Shown here piece by piece: positions 52,249 through 60,048 of a stretch of 64,000 nucleotides of DNA. Where the stretch lies: positions 4,078,991-4,142,990 of the forward strand of contig NZ_CP011663.1 of NCBI RefSeq assembly GCF_001020205.1, in the 5' to 3' direction. Source of the DNA: Clostridium sporogenes. GTDB lineage: Bacteria > Bacillota > Clostridia > Clostridiales > Clostridiaceae. The notes beneath the pieces are model-generated. The model did no database searches, was not told the origin of the DNA, and saw only the letters and a list, made by a program, of their open reading frames with translations. The position numbers and the translations under genes were made by a program. Each line of letters begins with the position of its first letter. Position 1 is the first letter of the stretch.

Positions 52249-53304
52249 ATGAATAAATTTGTAGAAAAATTAGATAACCTAATATTATTTTTTATAATAT
52301 ATACTATTTCTTTTTTAATATTTTTTAAAACCTTGCCCTATACTCTACCTTTTGTTTTAGCTTTTTTATTTGCATTAGCCTTAAAAAAACCTGCTAATTA
52401 TTTAATAAAAAAACTAAAAATAAAAAACTCGTTGGCTTCTTTTATAGTTACATTAATATTTTTTTCTATAATAATAACTTTATTGTTCTGGGGAATAAAT
52501 TCATTAGTTCATGAGGTTATAGATTTTGGTAAAAATGCTCAAACTTATTTATATTCTCATGAAAAAGAAATAAGTAATTACGTTGATAATATATATAGGT
52601 ATTATTTAAATTTACCACCATCTATAATTGATTCAATAGAAAAAACTATTGGGGATTCATTTTCAAAAGTTTCTAACATAATTGTGTTTATTACAAGTAA
52701 AATAGTTTCTTCTTTTATTGGATTATTAAGTTCAATACCTTATATATTAATGCTAATATTGTTTACTTTATTATCAACTTATTTTTTTACTAAAGATATT
52801 ACTAAACATAATAATAAAATATCTAAAATTATATTTAATGACCATTCATCTAAGTTTTCTCAGATATATCTAGAAAGCAAAAAGATGTTAAATGGATATA
52901 TTTTATCCTACTTAACATTGATTGGAATAACATTTTTTGAAACTTTAATAGTTTTCTTTATTTTTAATATTAAATATTCAATTATGTTTAGTATTATAGC
53001 AGCTATAGCAGATTTTCTACCAATACTAGGTATAGGAAGTATTTATGTGCCATTAGCCCTAATATACATTCTAGTTTATAAAAATTATGTTGTTGGAATT
53101 GGATTATTAATATCCTATGCAGTTATGTCTATAATAAGACAAATTCTAGAACCAAAACTTTTATCTTCTTCATTAGGGTTACATCCTGTTTCTGTTTTAG
53201 CCGCAATATTTATAGGTTTAAAAGTAAATGGCATATCCGGTATGTTTTTTTGTTTATTCTTCGTAATATTTTATAATATATTGCGGAAAGTTGAATTATT
53301 ATAA
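52249..53304 (+). CDS. ytvI: YtvI-like sporulation membrane protein (AI-2E transporter family)
   Basis: A 351-residue membrane protein with about eight helices, of the AI-2 exporter/PerM-like superfamily. The conserved DFLPILGIGSIYVPLALIYI and QILEPKLLSSSLGLHPVSVLAAIFIGLK segments are the family core. Length and setting next to yyaC favour the spore YtvI subgroup. Function is unproven. It is followed immediately by a strong terminator that contains the yyaC ribosome site. Confidence 0.75.
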   Translation: MNKFVEKLDNLILFFIIYTISFLIFFKTLPYTLPFVLAFLFALALKKPANYLIKKLKIKNSLASFIVTLIFFSIIITLLFWGINSLVHEVIDFGKNAQTYLYSHEKEISNYVDNIYRYYLNLPPSIIDSIEKTIGDSFSKVSNIIVFITSKIVSSFIGLLSSIPYILMLILFTLLSTYFFTKDITKHNNKISKIIFNDHSSKFSQIYLESKKMLNGYILSYLTLIGITFFETLIVFFIFNIKYSIMFSIIAAIADFLPILGIGSIYVPLALIYILVYKNYVVGIGLLISYAVMSIIRQILEPKLLSSSLGLHPVSVLAAIFIGLKVNGISGMFFCLFFVIFYNILRKVELL

Positions 53305-53317
53305 TAACAAAATGTAT

Positions 53318-53361
53318 AAAACCTCCTTTAGTGGATATACTCCCTAACAGGAGGTTTTTTT
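53318..53361 (+). terminator. Terminator whose 3' arm is the yyaC ribosome binding site
   Basis: AAAACCTCCT (53318-53327) pairs with AGGAGGTTTT (53349-53358), extended inward by TTAG/CTAA. Seven T follow, then directly the yyaC ATG. AGGAGG is both terminator arm and Shine-Dalgarno. Confidence 0.75.
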
Positions 53362-53943
53362 ATGATAAGTAAAACTATTATAGATACTTCTATACCCGAT
53401 AATATTTCTACTTTAAGAGATATTTTATGTACTGAATTATACTACGCATTTAAAGCAAATAGAGAAATCGTTATAGTATGTATTGGAACTGATAGGTCTA
53501 CTGGAGACTCTTTAGGTCCCTTAGTTGGAGAAAAACTTAAATTTTTAATTAGAGGTAGAGTTAGTTTATTCGGTAATTTAGAAAATCCAGTTCATGCTAA
53601 AAATTTAAAAGAAACTATTTCTATTATAAACTCTAAGTACAAAAATCCGTACATAATAGCTATAGATGCCTGTTTAGGAAGTATACAAAATATAGGTAAA
53701 ATAATAGTAGATAGCAAACCCCTTTATCCTGGATCAGCAGTTAATAAAGACCTACCTGCTATTGGAGATCTAAGTATTAACGGAGTAGTAAATATTTCTG
53801 GAGCTATGGAATTTATGGTATTACAAAACACTAGATTATACACTGTTATGAATTTAGCTAATTACATTTCAAAAGGTATATATCATTCTATTATAAAAAC
53901 TTTAGGAAGCAAAAAAAATAGCTTTAATATAGAAAATATTTAA
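53362..53943 (+). CDS. yyaC: Spore protease YyaC (DUF1256, GPR-like fold)
   Basis: A 193-residue protein of the YyaC family, related in fold to the spore germination protease GPR. Signatures: IVCIGTDRSTGDSLGPLVGEKL, ENPVHAKNL, IIAIDACLGS and the closing PAIGDLSINGVVNISGAME. It is expected to be made during sporulation. Its AGGAGG lies within the 3' arm of a terminator hairpin, so translation should depend on how the transcript starts. Confidence 0.9.
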   Translation: MISKTIIDTSIPDNISTLRDILCTELYYAFKANREIVIVCIGTDRSTGDSLGPLVGEKLKFLIRGRVSLFGNLENPVHAKNLKETISIINSKYKNPYIIAIDACLGSIQNIGKIIVDSKPLYPGSAVNKDLPAIGDLSINGVVNISGAMEFMVLQNTRLYTVMNLANYISKGIYHSIIKTLGSKKNSFNIENI

Positions 53944-53944
53944 T

Positions 53945-54190
53945 TTAAATTATACAATCATTTATTCTAATATCTAATATATTTTCTATTTCCTCTATAG
54001 TTTTACCAGCACTATCTATAATTAATATATCTGTATTTCTTTTATTATTATTTAAATATTTATCTATTAACATATCCCCTTTTAAATCGCATATAATTAC
54101 ATCATAGTTATTATTATTATAAGTACTATAACCTCTCTCTTCTAGACCATTTTTTAAATTTTGTAATGTATCTGATACAAAAATATTCAT
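53945..54190 (-). CDS. YkuS-family (UPF0180) small protein
   Basis: An 81-residue protein of the UPF0180/YkuS type: MNIFVSDTLQNLKNGLEERGYS, the VIICDLKGDML segment, TDILIIDSAGKTIEEI and a closing Cys. It has a small alpha/beta receiver-like fold without phosphorylation signature. Function unknown; in Bacillus ykuS lies among sporulation-expressed genes. It is convergent with yyaC and ends one base after it. Its Shine-Dalgarno GGGAGG lies inside a 19-bp perfect hairpin. Confidence 0.75.
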   Translation of the reverse strand: MNIFVSDTLQNLKNGLEERGYSTYNNNNYDVIICDLKGDMLIDKYLNNNKRNTDILIIDSAGKTIEEIENILDIRINDCII

Positions 54191-54194
54191 TATA

Positions 54195-54239
54195 AAAACC
54201 TCCCTTTATGAAATATTATTTTTCATAAAGGGAGGTTTT
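54195..54239 (-). terminator. 19-bp terminator hairpin containing the ykuS-like ribosome site
   Basis: Arms 54195-54213 and 54221-54239 are perfectly complementary with a 7-base loop. On the minus strand the hairpin starts 3 bases after the DUF4446 stop, ends in TTTTT and its 3' arm contains GGGAGG 8 bases before the next ATG. Confidence 0.8.
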
Positions 54240-54242
54240 ATT

Positions 54243-54752
54243 CTAATTTTCGGTAACATTATTTATACAATTTTCTAATACTTGTTTTTCTTCATCTGAC
54301 AAATCATATCTTGATATACCTTTATCTATAGGTTTAGCATAAGTAGTACTTTCATTTCGTCCAAATATGCTTGTTAGTATAACGCCACTATTATCGTTAT
54401 CTAAAAATGCTATTGAATAACTTAAATCACTTCCCACATCATCAAAAGCTCTATATCTAACTATCGCTACCTTTTGTATACATGCTTTAACTCTTTTGTC
54501 TATAGTACTATATATTTCTTTTACATATTCAGTTTCTTCTTTTGCTTCATCTACCTTATCTAAATAATCATTTATTAATTCTTCAACATTTTTATTATTA
54601 CTACCTCTCATAAATTTTTTATATTTTTCCTTTAGTTTTTTTAAAGAAATCATAGTAATTATAAGAATTATAAATAATAAAATCATTATTGCTGTTAATC
54701 CCATAATTATAAAAGCAGAATTTGCATTTATAAATTCTATTACATTTGTCAT
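54243..54752 (-). CDS. DUF4446 membrane-anchored protein
   Basis: A 169-residue protein: one N-terminal membrane helix (about 13-37), a charged coiled-coil segment (40-85) and a C-terminal domain with IVRYRAFDDVGSDLSYSIAFLDNDNSGVILTSIFGRNE. This is the DUF4446 family, regularly found beside parB in Clostridia and Bacilli. Function unknown; the C-terminal domain is cytoplasmic by the positive-inside rule. A parS site separates it from parB. Confidence 0.88.
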   Translation of the reverse strand: MTNVIEFINANSAFIIMGLTAIMILLFIILIITMISLKKLKEKYKKFMRGSNNKNVEELINDYLDKVDEAKEETEYVKEIYSTIDKRVKACIQKVAIVRYRAFDDVGSDLSYSIAFLDNDNSGVILTSIFGRNESTTYAKPIDKGISRYDLSDEEKQVLENCINNVTEN

Positions 54753-54771
54753 AACTTATCTCCTCCGTCAA

Positions 54772-54787
54772 TGTTTCACGTGAAACA
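54772..54787. promoter_or_regulatory. parS centromere site 1
   Basis: Perfect 16-bp palindrome TGTTTCACGTGAAACA, identical to the consensus ParB/Spo0J site, 3 bases after the parB stop codon. Confidence 0.95.
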
Positions 54788-54789
54788 TT

Positions 54790-55638
54790 TTATAATTTTA
54801 GTATATCTAATATTCTTTGTAAATCATCTTCTGAATAATATTCTATTTCTATTTTGCCTTTATTTTTATTATTTTGCAAATTAACTTTTGTATCAAATAA
54901 GCTTTCTAATTTACTCTTTATGTCTTTATAATAAGGTGAAATTTCATTATCTTTTATATTATTGTTATTCTTTTTTTCCTTATATATATTCTTTATTATT
55001 CGTTCTGTTTCCCTAACACTTAAATTTTCATCAATTATTGTTTGTGATAATTTATATTGTAATTCATTCTCCTTCAAAGCTAATAATGCTCTTCCATGGC
55101 CTTCTGTTATAACACCATCAATTAAATATTGTTGAACTCTTTTATCCAATGCTAATAATCTCATACAATTAGCAATGGCTGCTCTAGATTTACCTATTCT
55201 TATACTTAAAATATCTTGAGTTATTTTAAATTCCTGAATTAAATTTTTGTAAGCTTGAGCTTCCTCTATACAATTTAAATCTTGTCTTTGTATGTTTTCT
55301 ATTAAAGATATTTCTAATACACTTCTATCATCTAAATCCATAACCACAGCAGGTATTTTTTTTATACCCACTAACTTAGCAGCTCTCCATCTTCTTTCTC
55401 CTGCTACTATAGTGTATAAATTACCTTCTTTTTTTAAAACTAAAGGTTGAATAATGCCATGTTCTTTTATGGATTGAGCTAAATATCCTATTTTTTCTTC
55501 ATCAAAGTTTTTTCTCGGTTGTTCATTATTAGGCTTTATTAAATTTATAGATATAGTATTTATACTATCTTTGTTTTCTTGGGATTTTTCAGGAATTAAT
55601 GCACCTAATCCCTTTCCTAATGCTGATTTTTTATTCAA
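54790..55638 (-). CDS. parB: Chromosome partitioning protein ParB (Spo0J)
   Basis: A 282-residue CTPase and DNA-clamp protein. The basic N-terminus KKSALGKGLGALIPE is followed by EQPRKNFDEEKIGYLAQSIKEHGIIQPL, the CTP/arginine motif VAGERRWRAAKL, the helix-turn-helix LSIRIGKSRAAIANCMRLL and a C-terminal dimerisation domain. It loads at parS and recruits SMC and ParA. The start is TTG with AGGAGG upstream. Downstream of parA in one operon. Confidence 0.96.
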   Translation of the reverse strand: MNKKSALGKGLGALIPEKSQENKDSINTISINLIKPNNEQPRKNFDEEKIGYLAQSIKEHGIIQPLVLKKEGNLYTIVAGERRWRAAKLVGIKKIPAVVMDLDDRSVLEISLIENIQRQDLNCIEEAQAYKNLIQEFKITQDILSIRIGKSRAAIANCMRLLALDKRVQQYLIDGVITEGHGRALLALKENELQYKLSQTIIDENLSVRETERIIKNIYKEKKNNNNIKDNEISPYYKDIKSKLESLFDTKVNLQNNKNKGKIEIEYYSEDDLQRILDILKL

Positions 55639-55653
55639 CCTTATATCCTCCTT

Positions 55654-56418
55654 TTATTGTTTTTCTATAAATTCTTTACTTAAATTATTGTATGCTTCTG
55701 CCCCTTTACATTTAGAATCATATAATATTATAGGTAACCCAAAGCTAGGGGCTTCTGCCAATCTCACATTTCTAGGGATTGTGGTCTTATATACTTTATT
55801 ATTAAAATATTTTTTTACTTCCTCTGCAACTTCATTGCATAATCTAGTCCTAATATCATACATAGACAGTATTACACCTTCAACTTCTAAATTAGAATTA
55901 AGGGATTTTTGTACTAGCTCAATAGTATTAACTAATTGCCCTACTCCTTCTAATGAATAAAACTCACATTGTATAGGAATTAAGACACTATCAGACGCTG
56001 CAAGTGCATTAATTGTTAGCAACCCTAATGAAGGTGGACAATCAATAAATACATAGTCAAAATCATTCTCTATTTCTTTTATTTTTTCTAAAAGAATTCT
56101 TTCCCTATCCAATTTATTTATTAATTCTATTTCAGCACCAGCTAGAGACATAGTTGATGGTAAAATATAAAAATTGCTTATAAGTTCACTTTGTTTTATG
56201 GCTTCCTTTATTGATATTTCATCAGATGTTAAAACATCATACACTGAGAGTTCTAAGCTATTTTTATCTAATCCCATTCCGCTGGTGGTATTTCCTTGAG
56301 GATCTATGTCTATGTTTAATATTTTATATCCATTCATGGCCAGACATGAACATAAATTTATACTGGTTGTAGTCTTTCCTACACCACCCTTTTGATTAAA
56401 AATAGATATTACTTTCAA
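55654..56418 (-). CDS. parA: Chromosome partitioning ATPase ParA (Soj)
   Basis: A 254-residue deviant Walker ATPase: KGGVGKTTTSINLCSCLA at residues 10-27, IDPQGNTTSGMG near 40 and FIDCPPSLGLLTINALAA near 124. It works with ParB on origin segregation and, in Bacillus, modulates DnaA. Length normal. Confidence 0.97.
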   Translation of the reverse strand: MKVISIFNQKGGVGKTTTSINLCSCLAMNGYKILNIDIDPQGNTTSGMGLDKNSLELSVYDVLTSDEISIKEAIKQSELISNFYILPSTMSLAGAEIELINKLDRERILLEKIKEIENDFDYVFIDCPPSLGLLTINALAASDSVLIPIQCEFYSLEGVGQLVNTIELVQKSLNSNLEVEGVILSMYDIRTRLCNEVAEEVKKYFNNKVYKTTIPRNVRLAEAPSFGLPIILYDSKCKGAEAYNNLSKEFIEKQ

Positions 56419-56514
56419 TTCCTCACCACCTAATTAATATTCTACATTTAATTATATAATTTAAAGTAAAATAATGAAAGTCTTTTACATATACTTTATT
56501 AAAATTTAATAAAA

Positions 56515-56542
56515 AGTAGATGTTTCACGTGAAACATCTACT
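56515..56542 (-). promoter_or_regulatory. parS site 2, doubling as the noc terminator
   Basis: TGTTTCACGTGAAACA at 56521-56536 is extended to a 28-base perfect palindrome. On the minus strand it starts within the noc stop codon region and is followed by TTTTTATT, so the RNA forms a 12-bp rho-independent terminator. Confidence 0.85.
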
Positions 56543-57320
56543 ATTTCTTGGGTATGGTTATTGTTATTTGTATTTTATCATCCAAATCCTTAGATCTATA
56601 GTTTGCCTTAACACCATATTTATCAAAAACTTGCTTTACTGTATTAACGTAAACTACTGGTGAAAAAATTCCTTTTATTCTTTTTTTACCATCAGAAGCT
56701 AAATTTTTATTACTTTCTTGGCATAATTCTTTTTCTATTAGTTCTTCTGTTTTTTTAACATTTAATTTTTTTTCTATAACAATAGATAATATTTTTAGTT
56801 GCTTATCTTTATCCATAATTTTTAACAGAGCTCTACCATGCCTTTCTGTTAAATTATTTTCTAATATTTTTTCTCTAACTTCTTTAGATAATTTTAATAA
56901 TCTCATTTTATTTGCTATAGTAGATTGCTTTTTCCCAATTATTTCTGATAATTTATCTTGAGTATAAAAATGTTCTTGTATTAAATTATGATAAGCTTCT
57001 GCTTCCTCAAAACAATTTAAATCTTCTCTTTGTAAATTTTCTAACAAGGCTATTGCTGCAGAGTCCTTATCTGTAACATCTATAATAACCGCTGGAACTT
57101 CATTTAACCCCAACTTTTTAGCTGCTCTTAATCTTCTCTCTCCAGCAACCAATTCATATTCACCATCTTTTATCTTTCTCACAGATAAAGGCTGAATTAT
57201 ACCATACACTTTTATTGACTGTGCTAGTTCTTCTATACTTTCCTCATTAAAATATTTTCTAGGTTGATATAAATTGGGAATAATTTTATCAGTGGAAATA
57301 TAATTAATATTTTTTTGCAT
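56541..57320 (-). CDS. noc: ParB paralogue Noc (nucleoid occlusion protein)
   Basis: A 259-residue ParB-family protein with the CTP-binding VAGERRLRAAKKLG motif and a helix-turn-helix LSEIIGKKQSTIANKMRLL. Its position between rsmG and parA is that of Bacillus noc, whose product blocks division over the nucleoid. The membrane-targeting N-terminal amphipathic helix of Bacillus Noc is not obvious here; the protein begins MQKNINYISTDKIIPNLYQPRKYF, so nucleoid-occlusion activity is inferred from position. Confidence 0.85.
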   Translation of the reverse strand: MQKNINYISTDKIIPNLYQPRKYFNEESIEELAQSIKVYGIIQPLSVRKIKDGEYELVAGERRLRAAKKLGLNEVPAVIIDVTDKDSAAIALLENLQREDLNCFEEAEAYHNLIQEHFYTQDKLSEIIGKKQSTIANKMRLLKLSKEVREKILENNLTERHGRALLKIMDKDKQLKILSIVIEKKLNVKKTEELIEKELCQESNKNLASDGKKRIKGIFSPVVYVNTVKQVFDKYGVKANYRSKDLDDKIQITITIPKK

Positions 57321-57419
57321 ACTACCATCCCTCTTATTCTCTTCCTATTATTTACATTTCTTCTTTAAATGTAATTTTCCTCTTTTTTTTATTATTTTTT
57401 TAGTTGCAAATTATTACAT

Positions 57420-58139
57420 TTATTTTAGAGGATTTTTTTTAATAATACCAGGCTTTCTAGGATACTTTTTTCCAGTTTCTTTTACTTTTTTTATAATTAC
57501 TAAATTATGTTTTAGATCTGTATCTTCAATATCTATTTTTATTATATCCTCTATCTTTCCACCTAAAATTTCTATAGATTTTGTAGCTGATATTATTTCA
57601 TCTTCTACAGAAGGACCTTTCATCGCTACAAAATATCCACCTTTTCTTACAAAAGGAATACAAAATTCACTTAAAACAGCTAAATTTGCTACTGCTCGAG
57701 AAACTGCTATATCATATCTTTGTCTATGCTGAATTTCCTGTGCATAATCTTCTGCTCTTCCATGTAAACATTGTATATTTTTTAATTGTAACTCTCCTAT
57801 TACAATATTTAAAAAATTTATTCTCTTTTGTAGAGAATCCAATAAAGTCATTTCTATATCTTCTTTTAATATTTTTATAGGGATACCTGGGAATCCTGCC
57901 CCTGTACCTATATCTATTAAACTTTTAGCCTCTCCTATAGGTGAAGATTTAAATATTTTTATACAATCTATAAAATGCTTTTTTATTATTTCTTCATCTT
58001 CAATAATAGCTGTTAAATTTATTTTCTTATTCCATTCCTGTATTAAATTTTTATAACTTATAAACTGATTATATTTTTTATCATTAAAGTCTAAACTAAC
58101 ATCATTACATGCTGACTGTAGTATGTTGAAAAATTCCAT
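57420..58139 (-). CDS. rsmG: 16S rRNA (guanine527-N7)-methyltransferase RsmG
   Basis: A 239-residue SAM-dependent methyltransferase. The N-terminal helices are followed by KKHFIDCIK, the SAM loop SLIDIGTGAGFPGIPIKIL near 76 and SRAVANLAVLSEFCIPFVRKGGYFVAMKG. It modifies G527 of 16S rRNA; loss gives low-level streptomycin resistance in other species. It lies 24 bases downstream of mnmG. Confidence 0.97.
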   Translation of the reverse strand: MEFFNILQSACNDVSLDFNDKKYNQFISYKNLIQEWNKKINLTAIIEDEEIIKKHFIDCIKIFKSSPIGEAKSLIDIGTGAGFPGIPIKILKEDIEMTLLDSLQKRINFLNIVIGELQLKNIQCLHGRAEDYAQEIQHRQRYDIAVSRAVANLAVLSEFCIPFVRKGGYFVAMKGPSVEDEIISATKSIEILGGKIEDIIKIDIEDTDLKHNLVIIKKVKETGKKYPRKPGIIKKNPLK

Positions 58140-58162
58140 TTAAAAACCTCCAAAAGGATTTT

Positions 58163-60040
58163 TTAGTTTTCTCTATTTTTTCTTTCCATATATATAAGTA
58201 ATACTGATATATCTGCTGGAGATACACCTGAAATTCTAGAAGCCTGACCTATATTTATAGGTTTTATTTTTTCTAATTTTTGAATAGCCTCTAATCTCAA
58301 CCCTTTTATATCTGGATAATTTATACTTTTAGGTATTAATCTATCTTCATACTTCTTAAATTGCTCAACTTGTTCTAACTGTTTGTTTATATATCCCTCA
58401 TATTTTGCAATTATATTTATTTCTTCTTTTTCATCATCATTTAAACTTGGTCTTTTATCATCTAAAGGTTCAACTTTAAAATAATCTAATTCTGGTCTTT
58501 TTATTAATTCATATAAACTAATAGGTTTTTTTAGTTCAGTAGACCCTTTCTCTAATAAAAATTCATTTATTTCTCTTTTCCCTGTTATTTGTACATTTTT
58601 TAATCTTTCTACTTCATTTTCTACATTTTTTTTCCTGTTTATAAATTTATTATATCTATCCTCTTTTACAAGTCCCATTTTATAGCCTAACTCTGTTAAT
58701 CTTAAATCTGCATTATCCTGTCTTAAAAGTAATCTATATTCTGCTCTTGATGTCATCATTCTATAAGGCTCATTTGTACCCTTTGTTACTAAATCATCTA
58801 TAAGTACACCTATATAAGCATCTGATCTTTTTAAAATTAATGGATCTTCTCCTTTTATTTTTAATACAGAATTAATTCCAGCTACAAGTCCCTGTGCTGC
58901 AGCTTCTTCATAACCTGAACTTCCATTAAATTGACCTGCCCCATACAATCCATTTATATTTTTGAATTCTAAGGTTAAATCTAGTTGTTGAGGATCAATA
59001 CAATCATATTCTATAGCATAGGCCGTTCTTAGTATTTCCGCATTCTCTAAACCTGGTACACTTCTATACATTTTTATTTGAACATCTTCTGGTAATGAAC
59101 TAGACATACCTCCAACATATAATTCTTCTGTATCTTCACCTTCTGGCTCTATAAATATTTGATGCTTATCTTTATCTGGAAATCTAACAATCTTATCTTC
59201 AATAGATGGGCAGTATCTTGGTCCTACCCCTTCTATTGATCCATTATATAATGGAGATCTATGTATATTTTCATGTATTATTTTATGAGTTTCTTCAGAG
59301 GTATAAGTTAAGTAACAAGAAATCTGGTCTTTATCTAGTTTATCATGTATAAATGAAAAAGGAACTATTTTTTCATCTCCTGGCTGCTCTATCATTTTAG
59401 AAAAATCTACTGATCTTTTATTTATTCTCGCAGGAGTTCCTGTCTTAAACCTTCTAAGATTTATCCCTAAATCTAATAAACTTTGAGATAAGTCATTAGC
59501 AGGATATAATCCGCTTGGTCCACTACTATATATTATATCGCCTATTATTATTTTACCCTTTAAATAAGTTCCAGTACATAATATTATAGCCTTAGTAGTG
59601 AAATATGCTCCATTTTTAGTTAAAATACCTTTAACTTTATTATCTTCCACATCTATTTCTATAACTTCTAATTGTCTTAAAGTAACATTTTCTTCTTTTT
59701 CTAATAAATGTTTCATTCTTTCACTATATCTCTTTTTATCCGCTTGGGCTCTTAAAGAATGAACTGCTGGTCCCTTAGAAGTGTTAAGCATTCTAGATTG
59801 TATAAAGGTATGATCTATGTTTATTCCCATTTCACCACCTAAAGCATCTATTTCTCTTACTAAATGTCCTTTTGCTGTTCCACCTATATTAGGATTACAA
59901 GCCATAAGAGCAATACTATCTAAGTTCATAGTACATATTAATGTTTTACATCCCATTCTTGCAGAAGCTAATGCTGCTTCGCATCCTGCATGACCTGCAC
60001 CAATAACTACTACATCAAAATCTCCAGCTAAATATTTCAT
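58163..60040 (-). CDS. mnmG: tRNA uridine 5-carboxymethylaminomethyl modification enzyme MnmG (GidA)
   Basis: A 625-residue FAD enzyme that, with MnmE, modifies U34 of tRNAs. The dinucleotide fold is DVVVIGAGHAGCEAALASARMG, followed by MACNPNIGGTAKGHLVREIDALGG and the GLYGAGQFNGSSGYEEAAAQG motif. ATG at 60040 is preferred over an in-frame TTG eight codons earlier, which overlaps mnmE; the shorter form gives normal length and leaves 8 bases after the mnmE stop. Confidence 0.96.
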   Translation of the reverse strand: MKYLAGDFDVVVIGAGHAGCEAALASARMGCKTLICTMNLDSIALMACNPNIGGTAKGHLVREIDALGGEMGINIDHTFIQSRMLNTSKGPAVHSLRAQADKKRYSERMKHLLEKEENVTLRQLEVIEIDVEDNKVKGILTKNGAYFTTKAIILCTGTYLKGKIIIGDIIYSSGPSGLYPANDLSQSLLDLGINLRRFKTGTPARINKRSVDFSKMIEQPGDEKIVPFSFIHDKLDKDQISCYLTYTSEETHKIIHENIHRSPLYNGSIEGVGPRYCPSIEDKIVRFPDKDKHQIFIEPEGEDTEELYVGGMSSSLPEDVQIKMYRSVPGLENAEILRTAYAIEYDCIDPQQLDLTLEFKNINGLYGAGQFNGSSGYEEAAAQGLVAGINSVLKIKGEDPLILKRSDAYIGVLIDDLVTKGTNEPYRMMTSRAEYRLLLRQDNADLRLTELGYKMGLVKEDRYNKFINRKKNVENEVERLKNVQITGKREINEFLLEKGSTELKKPISLYELIKRPELDYFKVEPLDDKRPSLNDDEKEEINIIAKYEGYINKQLEQVEQFKKYEDRLIPKSINYPDIKGLRLEAIQKLEKIKPINIGQASRISGVSPADISVLLIYMERKNREN

Positions 60041-60048
60041 ATAATTAC

